The notes under the pieces are model-generated. The model was given only the letters and a program-made list of their open reading frames with translations, ran no database searches and was not told where the DNA came from. From the NCBI GenBank assembly GCA_038750655.1, contig JBCDGZ010000158.1:1-15969 (forward strand): DNA of 15,969 nucleotides, written 5' to 3'. This DNA is from JBCDGZ01 sp038750655 (GTDB lineage Bacteria; Bacteroidota; Bacteroidia; Chitinophagales; Saprospiraceae). A program made the translations under genes and the position numbers. The number at the start of each line of letters is the position of its first letter. Position 1 is the first letter of the stretch. Shown here piece by piece: positions 5,953-14,674 of the stretch.

Positions 5953-8900
5953 CTAGCGGATAAGGGTAATATCCCCCTGAAATCGCTCTACATGACCATC
6001 CAGGAATAAAACTTCGGCCATATAGATAAATACCCCCTCGTTGAGTGGCTGATCATCAAGGGTACCATCCCAACCGTTGCCCTCGTCATTGGGGGCCAGA
6101 TTGCGCTTTTCGAAAACCACCTCTCCCCAGCGATCAAAGATCAGCAGGCGTTGGATGAGGACGATATTATCATCGCCATAGGCCGTGTAGCGGTCGTTTT
6201 GGTTATCGCCATTGGGGGTGAAACTATTGGGAAAGAATACCTGATAGTCTTTTTCCACAAAAACCCTTACCTCATCTTCATCTGTACAGCCATCCGTATT
6301 GGTCACACTGATAGTGTAAGTCGTACTTTCTATCGGAAAAGCCAAGGGATCGATACAATTGGTACAACTTAATTGGAAAGCAGGCGTCCAAACCAGGCTA
6401 TCTCCAATGCTAGAATGCACCATAGCCCCCAGCTGAACGGTATCTCCGACGATTATGGTCTGATCGGCGATGGCCTCCACCAGCCTCTCCGGCGGCGAGC
6501 CGATGCGGAAGGGATGTTCGCTCAGGCAATCGATGCTATCGGCAACGGTGAGGGTATAATCCCCCTGGCTCAATTGGCCAATGAAGGGATTGCTTTGGAA
6601 AAGGCCTCCGCCCAGTCCAAATACAAAGTCGCCGGCGGCCGGTTCGACCACCAGCAAGCTGCCATCAAAGCGATCAAAACAGCTGGCATCTTCGGTTTCG
6701 AAGGCGACTTCGAGAGCAGCAGGCTGGGTCAGCTCAATGCTTTCTGTCAGCCTACAGTCCAGGGCATCCGTTATCGTTAAACGGTAAGTACCAGCCCCCA
6801 GGCTATCCAGCACTGTAGTCGTCGCACCATTTGACCAGTTGTAGGTATAGGACGGGGTACCGCCGAGCACTTCGATCGATAGGCCGCCATCCTCATAGGA
6901 ATTGCACACAATAGAATCAATGGTAAACGAAAGCTCAATGGCCGGCGGCTCCTCCATTTCAATACTAAAATCCTGTATACAACCGCTCTGATCCCTGACC
7001 TGCACTTCATAGCTGCCAACACCTAAAGAATCGGCAATACTGGTACTATCGGGCGTATTCCATATATATTCCAATGGGGTCAATCCTCCCTGTACGGTTA
7101 CCCCAATGCGTCCATTATTCCCTCCAAAACAGCGAATGCTATCCAGAATCTCAGTCTGAGCTTCCATTAGAATATTACTGATGACTATAGTGTCTATGGA
7201 ACTGCATCCTGCGGCTCGTCTTGTGGTCAAATACAGCGTGTCTGTCCGCTGGAATGCTCCCGGAGGTAGGCTCAAGGTATCCCCCAGGTAGGTCGTTATG
7301 GCGGTCTGAGGGTCAGAGACTAAATTAGCGGGCGCCCATTCATAACTATACCCCGGCAGCGCCTGCTGGCCAACATTGAGTTGGTCTCCCGCACAAACCG
7401 CCTGATCTGATCCGGCTCCTTCGAAGGGGACTGGCGGGATAAATAACGCTTGGGTATTGCAGGCGCACTGGTCTCCTGTCACATTAAAGCTGAGCAATAA
7501 ACCATCGCAACCGAATACTGGGCTGATCAAGAGCGTGGTAGAAAAGCTATCAACGGTGTTGCTATTCAGGGAGTCAGCATTATAGAAAAATGAGGTCAGC
7601 AGCGGATCGACACTTGGATCGAGAAGGCCATCGCCATCCCGATCGATATAAAGCTCGAAGGTCAACTGGCCATTGGCATCAAACACCGAATTATTCTCAA
7701 GCTGCAAGCGCAGCTCCAACGCCTCTTGATTGGAAGGAGCCGAGGTGGCAAACGCATCCAGTAAGCTTAGGGCAATGTCCGGCTTGTCCAATTGCACGTC
7801 AAAACTAGCCTGAGAAGTCACAAAGTCAATGTCGCAGAAATTGCTAGGGGAGCTGCTGCAAGGTACGCTAACAATCTCCGACGTCTCCACCGTCAACTGA
7901 TGCTGACCGCATTCTAACAGCTGCTGATCAATCACATTAACTGCAATTTCAAAACCGATAGAATCGCCGGGGGGAAGCCCCGCTGGCATGATCCATTCCA
8001 ACACATTGAAACTGTCCTGCACAAAGCTCGCCGGGCTACTGCCGCCGGGTAGGTTATACAAGTTATTAAAACTGCCCGAACTGTAGACCATACCATCCGG
8101 TAATTTGACCCGAATACGCTCGCTGGTCGAGGTGACACCGCTGGGCGCTCCACCGAGGTTGAGCAGATGTACCTGCAGGAATTGATCCGCCTGGCAGGCG
8201 TTCCATTGCAGGGGACTCAGTGCGGCTTCGAAGAGATTGGGCTCCATTGGCCCGCCGGAGACTTCGAAAGGTAGGGTGAAGAGGGTATTGCTGGTAAAAG
8301 GTTGAGCGCAGGCATCGTCCCAACTGATGTCGTAGGCGATGGTACTGCCGTTTCTGAAGCTACAGTTGGTCTCCAATTGAAAGCGCAGAATGATTTCATT
8401 GAGCGGAAACTGATTCAGTCCGTTCAGGATCGGGAGATTGAGGTCCCAAATCAGCCGTTGGCTACCGCCCTGCTGGATAGGGTCAGGGAGCGGCATAAAG
8501 CTGCCGTTGCCCATCTGCATTTCGGCAGAGCCGCTGCGGAATTCCATGCCAGCCTCGGGCAGTTCGATGGCAACGGCTACGTTGAGGGCTTCGGCAATAC
8601 CGCCGTTGAGTATTTTGAAGGCAAAATCAAGGGGTTCACAGAGGTCGATGGGGGAGAGGGGACTTTCGACCAAGTTGATCTGTATGTCGGCCTCTTGAGG
8701 GTCAAGGATCAGCTCCATTTGGGGGATTTGATCATTGCAATTATTGTCCAGTTGACTAGGGTCGCTGGGATAGCCATCGCAGTAGTAGTAACCCGAGACA
8801 TTGAAGTTGACTTTGTCGCAGTTGTTGTAGAGGGCCCGTACTTCGAAGAGGCGGCAGTTGAGGGCTTCGCTGTTGCCGATTTCGGCGAAATATTGATTGC

Positions 8901-11900
8901 CGAAGGCCTGCAGCGGGAAGGATTGGACTTGGTCGTTGGGCAAAATTTCGATGAGTTCGATAAGTTGGATTTCGTCGGAAGGGAAATCGAAGTAGAGGAG
9001 ATTGAAGGGGAGCTGGATGATGCCGGAGGCTCCACGGCAGTATTCAAAAGCCCAAATTGCGGTATCCGTAAGTCCTTGAAATACTGGACTCTTGGGGTCC
9101 AGCTCTAGTTCGCCCGCTTCGAATCGGAGTAATCGCTCTGACTCTAAAGTTATTTTTTGCCGAATTTCTTCCCGATAAAACGAGACGAGCGACTGCTGTT
9201 CGTAGTTTAAGAGGCCCATTTCAGCTGGCACGCAAAATGGCAGCAACTGTAAGCGCAAATTGGCCCTGGTTTCTTCGGTAATATAATCTACAATAGGGAA
9301 GTTCTCTGGTCTGAAAATCAGCAATCGCTCGCCTCCCTGATTGACGATGATTGGATCGTTGAGGGCGATCAATGTATCTCGAATCAGTGTACTAGGATCA
9401 GTATCTTTTCGATAGTTGTAAGAAAATAGGGTGCTAGAAGGTACATAATCTGCCCATTCTGGTAGACGGATGATCAGCGAGTCATAAGTGGCTATAGGAC
9501 GGACTTCGAAGGGAAAAAAATCTTCTACGCCCAAAAATCTTGCCCCTTGCAACAGGCCGTAGTTCAAGCGGATTGTATCGCAGCCCAGCCCCGAATAGTT
9601 GGAGACAAAAGTAAAGCGATGGATGGGATTGAACACTTTGAACAAGGCCCGATTGGTGCTGCAATTGAACTCCGTTCCATTATTGACATGATAAAATTGT
9701 GTGCTCAGCTTGGGGACAGTAGAGGGTTTGGGAGGAACATTCTCCGTCACCTGATAAACGATGTTGAAGCGCAAACTATCGCCTTCTGTAAATTGAAAGC
9801 CTTCGAAGCAGCCACCGGGCTCGAAGAGTTCCAACAGTCGGTATTGTTCAATATGTAATTCGCCGAGATTGAAGATCGAATCCAGGCTCGATTCGACGCA
9901 GATTAAATTTTGCCCCGTTTCTCCATCAAAAAAGAAGAGCGTATCGCTGTAATATTCCAGCCAGGGTGTATTAGTGGTATCCAAAAAAGAGACTTCCAAG
10001 TAGCTGCTGTCGAAGACACCACTTCCAACACCATAGGTCGCCACTTCGATCTCCACCAAATCATTGGCCATCGCGATGTCGCGGCGAATACCCGGCGTAT
10101 TGGGGCTCACCTTCTGGCCCAGGCTTTCGTCCGTCCAACCCAAAGTAGAGCGGAAGATTTCCATCGTACTGATGTATCCACCATTGAAATTTTGGGGCTG
10201 AGGACAAAGTACCAGAATCGGATTGCTTTGACCACAATACAGCTGTATCGGATCCGTACAGGTCGTGCGATCACAAAACCAGTCCATCCATACTTCGATT
10301 TGGAAGAGGTTATGGGTATTGCCACTCAGACCGCCACAGGGCAGGCTGGCGTCGATATTTTGCGGTGGTGGGCAGGTCGCAATCAGCTGAAGCTCCAACT
10401 CGCCAAAGTAGGTGAAGGTGAACAATTGTATTTCATTGCCCTGAACACTAAAATCGACGGGATTACCATTGAATAGCGGGCTGAAATTGGCCGGTGTGCT
10501 CAGCGCATCGGGTAAGACCAGGTACAAAATGATGGAATCATTGCTGCAAGCCTGGCTTATGCCGCGAACTGCACCATCGAACTGGAAACTCAGATCGAGG
10601 GTATCCTGGTCTTCAAACACTAGGGTCTCGATATTGTCATTAAAAGTGCTAAGGTTGAGTAAATAATCGTGGCTGCGTCCTCGGAGCTTGGCGAGGATCG
10701 GGTCGCTACTGCATTGATCTTCGTAAGATAGGTCCATACTGAGGACCCGGCTATCCCAAACTCCACAGCTGCTTTCCAGGCAATTGCGGTCGAGGATCAG
10801 CTCAAGGTTGATACTAAAGCTTTCGCCCACTGCCAGATCATCGAAGGCGCCGTCGCCATCCAGGTCTTCGAGGCCGCCCGGCCCGTCGGGATCGCTCGTC
10901 AATTGGTTCATCAGCAGGCCATAGCCGTCGAAGCCCATCAAGGTCGCCGCCAGCGGCACGCCAGCAATATCAAAATTCACTAGCTCCAGACAACTATCGC
11001 GATCTAAAAGACTAAGTGTCGGAGAAATCCCCAGTTCAGGGAGAATATTGTAGGCCGCACCCGCACCATCCGCAATCTCACTACCGATGTTTCGCACTGT
11101 GATCTCCAACTGCCCATTCTCGCAAGGTTGTGCATGCTGCTGATTGGTAATCTGCCACTCCAAATCTGGAAAACTGTTGGTCGTCTCTACAGTCGCACTG
11201 AGGGTATCAAAGACTTCGCAGATATTGCCATCACAGCCCCAGCCGAAGCGCAGCGAGGAGCCTCCGCCACCGCAGTCTGTCAGCTGCACCGTCTGGGTCA
11301 GCAGGAGCTGTTCACCGGGCTCAAACAATCCATCAAAGTCTCCAATGCTACTGAAAGCCGCCGCTCCCAGCCGGATCACCGTAGGATTAGTACCACTAAG
11401 GGTGCCCGGCACCACTCCCGTAATTTCTACAGAAGGCCCATGAATATCTTCAATAATCAACTCGGTTACCTCCCGAAATCCCGAATTCACAATCGTAAAA
11501 CTGCGCTCAAAAGGGCTGTTGATGCCTGTAATATTATTGAGATTGGTGCTGTTGGTCACCTGAAGTACCGGACGGTTGATATTATAGCTGGTTCCAGGAA
11601 TAAGGAGCATTCCACCAGCATAGTCTAGTGTCAGCGTATCCTGTAGCGTCTCCGAACCACTGCCGATAGTACAATCGGCCTCCACCTCAAAGCGAACACC
11701 GATGGTCACATTTGGCGACAGGCTGCTGATGCGAAAAACCGGCGAGTTGAGATCACTAATGTCCTGTTCGCTAAAACCTGGCCCATTGATGGAGCCACCG
11801 AGATAATTGAGGCCGGCTGGCAGTTGGTATTGGAGTTGAAGGTTGGTGAGCGGAACGAGATCGACGTTGCTCAGCTGCACCTCATAGGTATAAACCGGTC

Positions 11901-12009
11901 CACAAGGAGCGATAAATTCGGGAGGAGTGGTCTCCACAATCGGTTGTGCAGCTAGACCTATGCAAAAGCAGAGGTGCAGTAGTAAGTTTATGGTCAGTGT
12001 TTTGGGCAT
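5953..12009 (-). CDS. Giant T9SS type B-sorted surface protein with SprB repeats
   Basis: This 2018-residue protein is exported by Sec (signal peptide about 1-21, cut near GLAAQP) and then by the type IX system. The C-terminal ~95 residues (1924-2018) are a classic gliding-motility/CHU_C type B sorting domain: FFPNSFTPNGDNQND, then IFDRWGEVVF and GWDGT. Before it come an Ig/PKD-like domain (about 1841-1923), three SprB-type repeats (about 1625-1688, 1696-1763, 1770-1838; CFGGNNGRI.., GGTPSYTYNWSNG.., AGTYRLTITDALDC) and another PKD/Ig-like unit (1530-1617). Most of residues 25-1529 consists of diverged beta-sandwich units resembling DUF11-like repeats (LSNVDLVPLTNLQLQYQLP; FKILNGGIAEALNVAVAIELP). 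Two DxDxDG calcium-binding-like loops occur at 382-391 and about 1456-1461. It is probably a surface adhesin, possibly a gliding filament component; no PorP/SprF partner gene lies beside it. The start ATG at 12009 gives a good signal peptide. Confidence 0.9.
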   Translation of the reverse strand: MPKTLTINLLLHLCFCIGLAAQPIVETTPPEFIAPCGPVYTYEVQLSNVDLVPLTNLQLQYQLPAGLNYLGGSINGPGFSEQDISDLNSPVFRISSLSPNVTIGVRFEVEADCTIGSGSETLQDTLTLDYAGGMLLIPGTSYNINRPVLQVTNSTNLNNITGINSPFERSFTIVNSGFREVTELIIEDIHGPSVEITGVVPGTLSGTNPTVIRLGAAAFSSIGDFDGLFEPGEQLLLTQTVQLTDCGGGGSSLRFGWGCDGNICEVFDTLSATVETTNSFPDLEWQITNQQHAQPCENGQLEITVRNIGSEIADGAGAAYNILPELGISPTLSLLDRDSCLELVNFDIAGVPLAATLMGFDGYGLLMNQLTSDPDGPGGLEDLDGDGAFDDLAVGESFSINLELILDRNCLESSCGVWDSRVLSMDLSYEDQCSSDPILAKLRGRSHDYLLNLSTFNDNIETLVFEDQDTLDLSFQFDGAVRGISQACSNDSIILYLVLPDALSTPANFSPLFNGNPVDFSVQGNEIQLFTFTYFGELELQLIATCPPPQNIDASLPCGGLSGNTHNLFQIEVWMDWFCDRTTCTDPIQLYCGQSNPILVLCPQPQNFNGGYISTMEIFRSTLGWTDESLGQKVSPNTPGIRRDIAMANDLVEIEVATYGVGSGVFDSSYLEVSFLDTTNTPWLEYYSDTLFFFDGETGQNLICVESSLDSIFNLGELHIEQYRLLELFEPGGCFEGFQFTEGDSLRFNIVYQVTENVPPKPSTVPKLSTQFYHVNNGTEFNCSTNRALFKVFNPIHRFTFVSNYSGLGCDTIRLNYGLLQGARFLGVEDFFPFEVRPIATYDSLIIRLPEWADYVPSSTLFSYNYRKDTDPSTLIRDTLIALNDPIIVNQGGERLLIFRPENFPIVDYITEETRANLRLQLLPFCVPAEMGLLNYEQQSLVSFYREEIRQKITLESERLLRFEAGELELDPKSPVFQGLTDTAIWAFEYCRGASGIIQLPFNLLYFDFPSDEIQLIELIEILPNDQVQSFPLQAFGNQYFAEIGNSEALNCRLFEVRALYNNCDKVNFNVSGYYYCDGYPSDPSQLDNNCNDQIPQMELILDPQEADIQINLVESPLSPIDLCEPLDFAFKILNGGIAEALNVAVAIELPEAGMEFRSGSAEMQMGNGSFMPLPDPIQQGGSQRLIWDLNLPILNGLNQFPLNEIILRFQLETNCSFRNGSTIAYDISWDDACAQPFTSNTLFTLPFEVSGGPMEPNLFEAALSPLQWNACQADQFLQVHLLNLGGAPSGVTSTSERIRVKLPDGMVYSSGSFNNLYNLPGGSSPASFVQDSFNVLEWIMPAGLPPGDSIGFEIAVNVIDQQLLECGQHQLTVETSEIVSVPCSSSPSNFCDIDFVTSQASFDVQLDKPDIALSLLDAFATSAPSNQEALELRLQLENNSVFDANGQLTFELYIDRDGDGLLDPSVDPLLTSFFYNADSLNSNTVDSFSTTLLISPVFGCDGLLLSFNVTGDQCACNTQALFIPPVPFEGAGSDQAVCAGDQLNVGQQALPGYSYEWAPANLVSDPQTAITTYLGDTLSLPPGAFQRTDTLYLTTRRAAGCSSIDTIVISNILMEAQTEILDSIRCFGGNNGRIGVTVQGGLTPLEYIWNTPDSTSIADSLGVGSYEVQVRDQSGCIQDFSIEMEEPPAIELSFTIDSIVCNSYEDGGLSIEVLGGTPSYTYNWSNGATTTVLDSLGAGTYRLTITDALDCRLTESIELTQPAALEVAFETEDASCFDRFDGSLLVVEPAAGDFVFGLGGGLFQSNPFIGQLSQGDYTLTVADSIDCLSEHPFRIGSPPERLVEAIADQTIIVGDTVQLGAMVHSSIGDSLVWTPAFQLSCTNCIDPLAFPIESTTYTISVTNTDGCTDEDEVRVFVEKDYQVFFPNSFTPNGDNQNDRYTAYGDDNIVLIQRLLIFDRWGEVVFEKRNLAPNDEGNGWDGTLDDQPLNEGVFIYMAEVLFLDGHVERFQGDITLIR

Positions 12010-12240
12010 ACAGTGCTTGTTTGATCCCTCGTCAGAGAGAATTCAATACTACTGGGGGCTACTGTAGAAATTGGAATAACAGACAACAGACAAGCCTTTA
12101 TAGCATTTATATTTTATACCGATAAGTGCTTGTTTAAAGGAGGTATAGAATGCTTTGAAATGGGCTTTGGGCGAGTTGTTTAGAAACGTGTTCGCTTAGT
12201 ATCCATTGTTGTTTTGGGAGCGTACGGAACTACAAATTTG

Positions 12241-12261
12241 TGATTAAATTTACTTTAATCA
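12241..12261 (-). terminator. AT-rich hairpin downstream of the molybdenum enzyme gene
   Basis: TGATTAAA and TTTAATCA form a perfect 8-bp inverted repeat with a 5-base loop, about 31 bases after the TGA of the leftward gene. An ACAAATTTGT palindrome (12232-12241) abuts it. It could be a weak terminator or an operator for the giant gene downstream; its low GC content makes either uncertain. The rest of the 283-base gap (12010-12292) shows only an 11-base direct repeat, AGTGCTTGTTT at 12012 and 12125, and no TAnnTTTG match on the minus strand. Confidence 0.3.
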
Positions 12262-12292
12262 AAGGATTTTGAGCATTTATCAATCATAATTA

Positions 12293-14404
12293 TCATTCTA
12301 ATATGTCCAAACGCACCGGCACCCCGTTGAAGGCGGCGTTGCCCGTCAGTTGGTCCAGCAGGCGTTCGTCCGTTAAATCGTTGATACTCTGCCCACTGTG
12401 CTGCGCTGCGATCTCCATCTGAGTGCCCTCGTAGGAATGCCCAAAACCATGCGGCAGACTGACAACACCTTCCATCACTTCATCTGAAATTTCGGCCTCC
12501 ACTTTCAGGCTACCCACCCTAGAGCTGATGCACAGTTGCTGTCCATTTTCCACCTGCAAGCCTTCGGCATCCCGGGGGTGCAAAAGCAACGTACATTGGT
12601 TCGGCCCCTTCACCAGCCGATAGGCATTGTGCATCCAAGAATTGTTAGAGCGCAACAAACGACGTCCGATCAAGAGGAAGGGGAAATCGCCCGGAGCCTT
12701 AGCATCCAGCCGGGCCTTTAGTCGCTGCACATCCTGCTCCATTAGCTCCGGTACTAGCCAAATCTGCTTTTTAGGCGTAAAAAGGCGTTCTGGCAGGCAG
12801 GGTTGCAAGGGGCCAAGGTCGACGCCGTGCGGCTCCTCCCGCAGCTTATCCATCGTCAGGCCCTCCTCACGATAAGGCCCGCCTTCCAGAACCATCGCCA
12901 GCAGCGCGGCGGGCGACTGCTCCGGCACTGGCTTATCCGTCAGCCTGCGCGTCAGGTTTTGCAGGATTTTCCAGTCGTGGCGTTGCGCTGCCGTTTTTTC
13001 GAAGAGGGCAGGGGAGTATTTGGCGGTATTGCGGATGGCAAAAATATGAAAGATCAAATCGTAGTGCTCGCATTCCAACCCCGTTGTTGGAGGGAGAATG
13101 ATGTCGGCGTGCCGCGTCGTTTCGTTGATGTAGATGTCAATGGCTACCATAAATTCCAGCTGGGCTAGTGCCTTGTCGACCTGCGGCCCGTTGGGAGTCG
13201 AGAGGACGGGGTTACCGGCCATAGTGACCATCGCCTTGATCTGGCCTTCGCCCGGCGTAAGGATTTCTTCGGCCATTGCCGCTACGGGCAGCTCACCGTT
13301 GGATTCTGGCATACCGCTCACGCGACTGTGCCAGCGGGCGTAGGAGCCACCGCGTCCCGCTGCACCTTGCATACCTACATGGTCAAAGGCCGGGAGGGTA
13401 AACAGCGCCCCGCCTCGGCGATCCAGGTTGCCGGTGAGGAGGTTGAGGACGATGATTAGCCACTGGCAGAGGCCGCCGAAGGCTTGGGTCGAGAGGCCCA
13501 TACGGCCGTAGCAAACGGCGGTCTTGGCCTTGGCGAATTCGCGGGTCAGGGCGCGAATTTGCTGCGCAGGGATGCCCACCAGCGAGGCGACTTTCTCCGG
13601 CGTAAAGGGATCGGCGACAATTTCCATTTTTCCAAAACCATTGGTAAAGTCCACCAATCGCTCGGGCTTCACCAGCCGCTCTTTGTAGAGGGTATTGACC
13701 ATCGCCATAAGCAGCAGCGCGTCCGTACCCGGGCGGATGAAGTGATGAACATCGGCCTTTTCTGCCGTTTCGGTACGTCGCGGATCGATAACGATGATCT
13801 TGCCGCCTCTTTTTTGGATGGCCTTTAGGCGCTTGCCGATGTCGGGAGCGGTCATTAGGCTGCCGTTGGACACCAGGGGGTTGGCCCCCAGGATCAGCAG
13901 GTGATCGGTGTGGTCGAGGTCGGGGATGGGGATGAGGAAGGAATGACCGAAGAGTTGGAGAGCGGCGAAGTGGTGCGGCAGCTGGTCGGCCGAGGAGGCA
14001 CTAAAGCGGTTGCGGCTATTTAGGCTGCGCAGAAAATTGGGGATATTGAGCAGACTGCCGATGTTGTGGACATTGGGATTGCCCAGGTAGCTGCCGATGG
14101 AGTTGGGACCATATTGTTCGTTGATTTGGCGAAGGCGCGTAGCGACTTCGTCGTAGGCGGCTTCCCAACTGATGGTTTCCCAGCCACCGGCAGTTCGGCG
14201 TACGGGTTGTTGGAGGCGGTCCTTGTCTTCATAAATATCTTGCAAAGCGACCGCCTTGGGACAGATGTGGCCCCGACTGAAGGGATCCTCCTTATCGCCC
14301 CGAATACTGAGGACTCGGCGGTCTTGGTATTCAATTTTCAACCCACACATAGCCTCACAAAGGTTACAGGTTCTGTAGTGCGTAGCAGCTGTAGACATAG
14401 GCAT
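12293..14404 (-). CDS. Molybdopterin- and 4Fe-4S-dependent oxidoreductase
   Basis: This 703-residue protein belongs to the DMSO reductase superfamily (formate dehydrogenase/BisC-like). An N-terminal 4Fe-4S site is complete: Cys13-x2-Cys16-x3-Cys20-x27-Cys48 followed by PK. Bis-MGD cofactor-binding parts follow: ILGANPLVSNGS (171-182), IDPRRTETAEKAD (206-218) with IRPGTDALLL, LTGNLDRRGG, and GNPVLSTPNG. The C-terminal molydop-binding domain contains LLIGRRLLRSNNSWMHN, LHPRDAEGLQVENGQ and LPHGFGHSYEG. There is no twin-arginine signal, so it is probably cytoplasmic. At the place where formate dehydrogenases have Cys/Sec and DMSO reductase has Ser, it has SSADQLPHHF (137-146), with no such residue. 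No electron-transfer subunit is adjacent, so the substrate is unknown. The ATG overlaps the preceding stop codon as TAATG, implying translational coupling; Met3 is an alternative start. Confidence 0.9.
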   Translation of the reverse strand: MPMSTAATHYRTCNLCEAMCGLKIEYQDRRVLSIRGDKEDPFSRGHICPKAVALQDIYEDKDRLQQPVRRTAGGWETISWEAAYDEVATRLRQINEQYGPNSIGSYLGNPNVHNIGSLLNIPNFLRSLNSRNRFSASSADQLPHHFAALQLFGHSFLIPIPDLDHTDHLLILGANPLVSNGSLMTAPDIGKRLKAIQKRGGKIIVIDPRRTETAEKADVHHFIRPGTDALLLMAMVNTLYKERLVKPERLVDFTNGFGKMEIVADPFTPEKVASLVGIPAQQIRALTREFAKAKTAVCYGRMGLSTQAFGGLCQWLIIVLNLLTGNLDRRGGALFTLPAFDHVGMQGAAGRGGSYARWHSRVSGMPESNGELPVAAMAEEILTPGEGQIKAMVTMAGNPVLSTPNGPQVDKALAQLEFMVAIDIYINETTRHADIILPPTTGLECEHYDLIFHIFAIRNTAKYSPALFEKTAAQRHDWKILQNLTRRLTDKPVPEQSPAALLAMVLEGGPYREEGLTMDKLREEPHGVDLGPLQPCLPERLFTPKKQIWLVPELMEQDVQRLKARLDAKAPGDFPFLLIGRRLLRSNNSWMHNAYRLVKGPNQCTLLLHPRDAEGLQVENGQQLCISSRVGSLKVEAEISDEVMEGVVSLPHGFGHSYEGTQMEIAAQHSGQSINDLTDERLLDQLTGNAAFNGVPVRLDILE

Positions 14405-14616
14405 TAATTGAGGGGGTTACAAGCCAATAGGCCACCGAATTCTAGGGCGATACTACGATCGTGAGCGATGACCTTGTAGGCATCGCTGTTGGCCATAGCT
14501 AAAAAGTTTTCCACACTAGGATATTCCACGAGCAGGATAACATCGGGCTGCCCCTTGGGCCAGGCCATCAATGCCGCCACTTGATCCTGCTGGGGATGAA
14601 CCTTATTGACTATCAT
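14404..14616 (-). CDS. Short DUF1330-like protein, apparently lacking its middle
   Basis: This 70-residue protein looks like two ends of a DUF1330-type dimeric alpha/beta-barrel protein. The N-terminus (MIVNKVHPQQDQVAALMAWPKGQP) and the C-terminal half (VILLVEYPSVENFLAMANSDAYKVIAHDRSIALE) match, as I remember the family, the first and last parts of proteins of roughly 95-130 residues. The middle segment, normally carrying the VN(L/I)LKF strand and the GA-rich helix region, is absent, and the two parts join in frame. The function of DUF1330 is not established; related folds include monooxygenases and heme-degrading enzymes. It lies 58 bases after the peroxidase gene and overlaps the molybdenum enzyme start by one base, so it is expressed with it and may only drive coupled translation. 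The family call is from pattern memory. Confidence 0.65.
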   Translation of the reverse strand: MIVNKVHPQQDQVAALMAWPKGQPDVILLVEYPSVENFLAMANSDAYKVIAHDRSIALEFGGLLACNPLN

Positions 14617-14674
14617 ATTACAAAATATAATGATTAGTTAGTAAGGTAGGCTTAAAAAGTAGCTTATTCAAATT

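Noticed and set aside
8302..9108. 268-residue plus-strand open frame inside the giant gene
   Set aside because: Its codons are exact antiparallel mirrors of the codons of the minus-strand gene, so it stays open wherever that gene avoids TTA, CTA and TCA. The translation is low-complexity with no domain or start signal.
9910..10476. 188-residue plus-strand open frame inside the giant gene
   Set aside because: Antisense to a strongly supported coding region with recognisable secretion signals at both ends; it has no recognisable domain.
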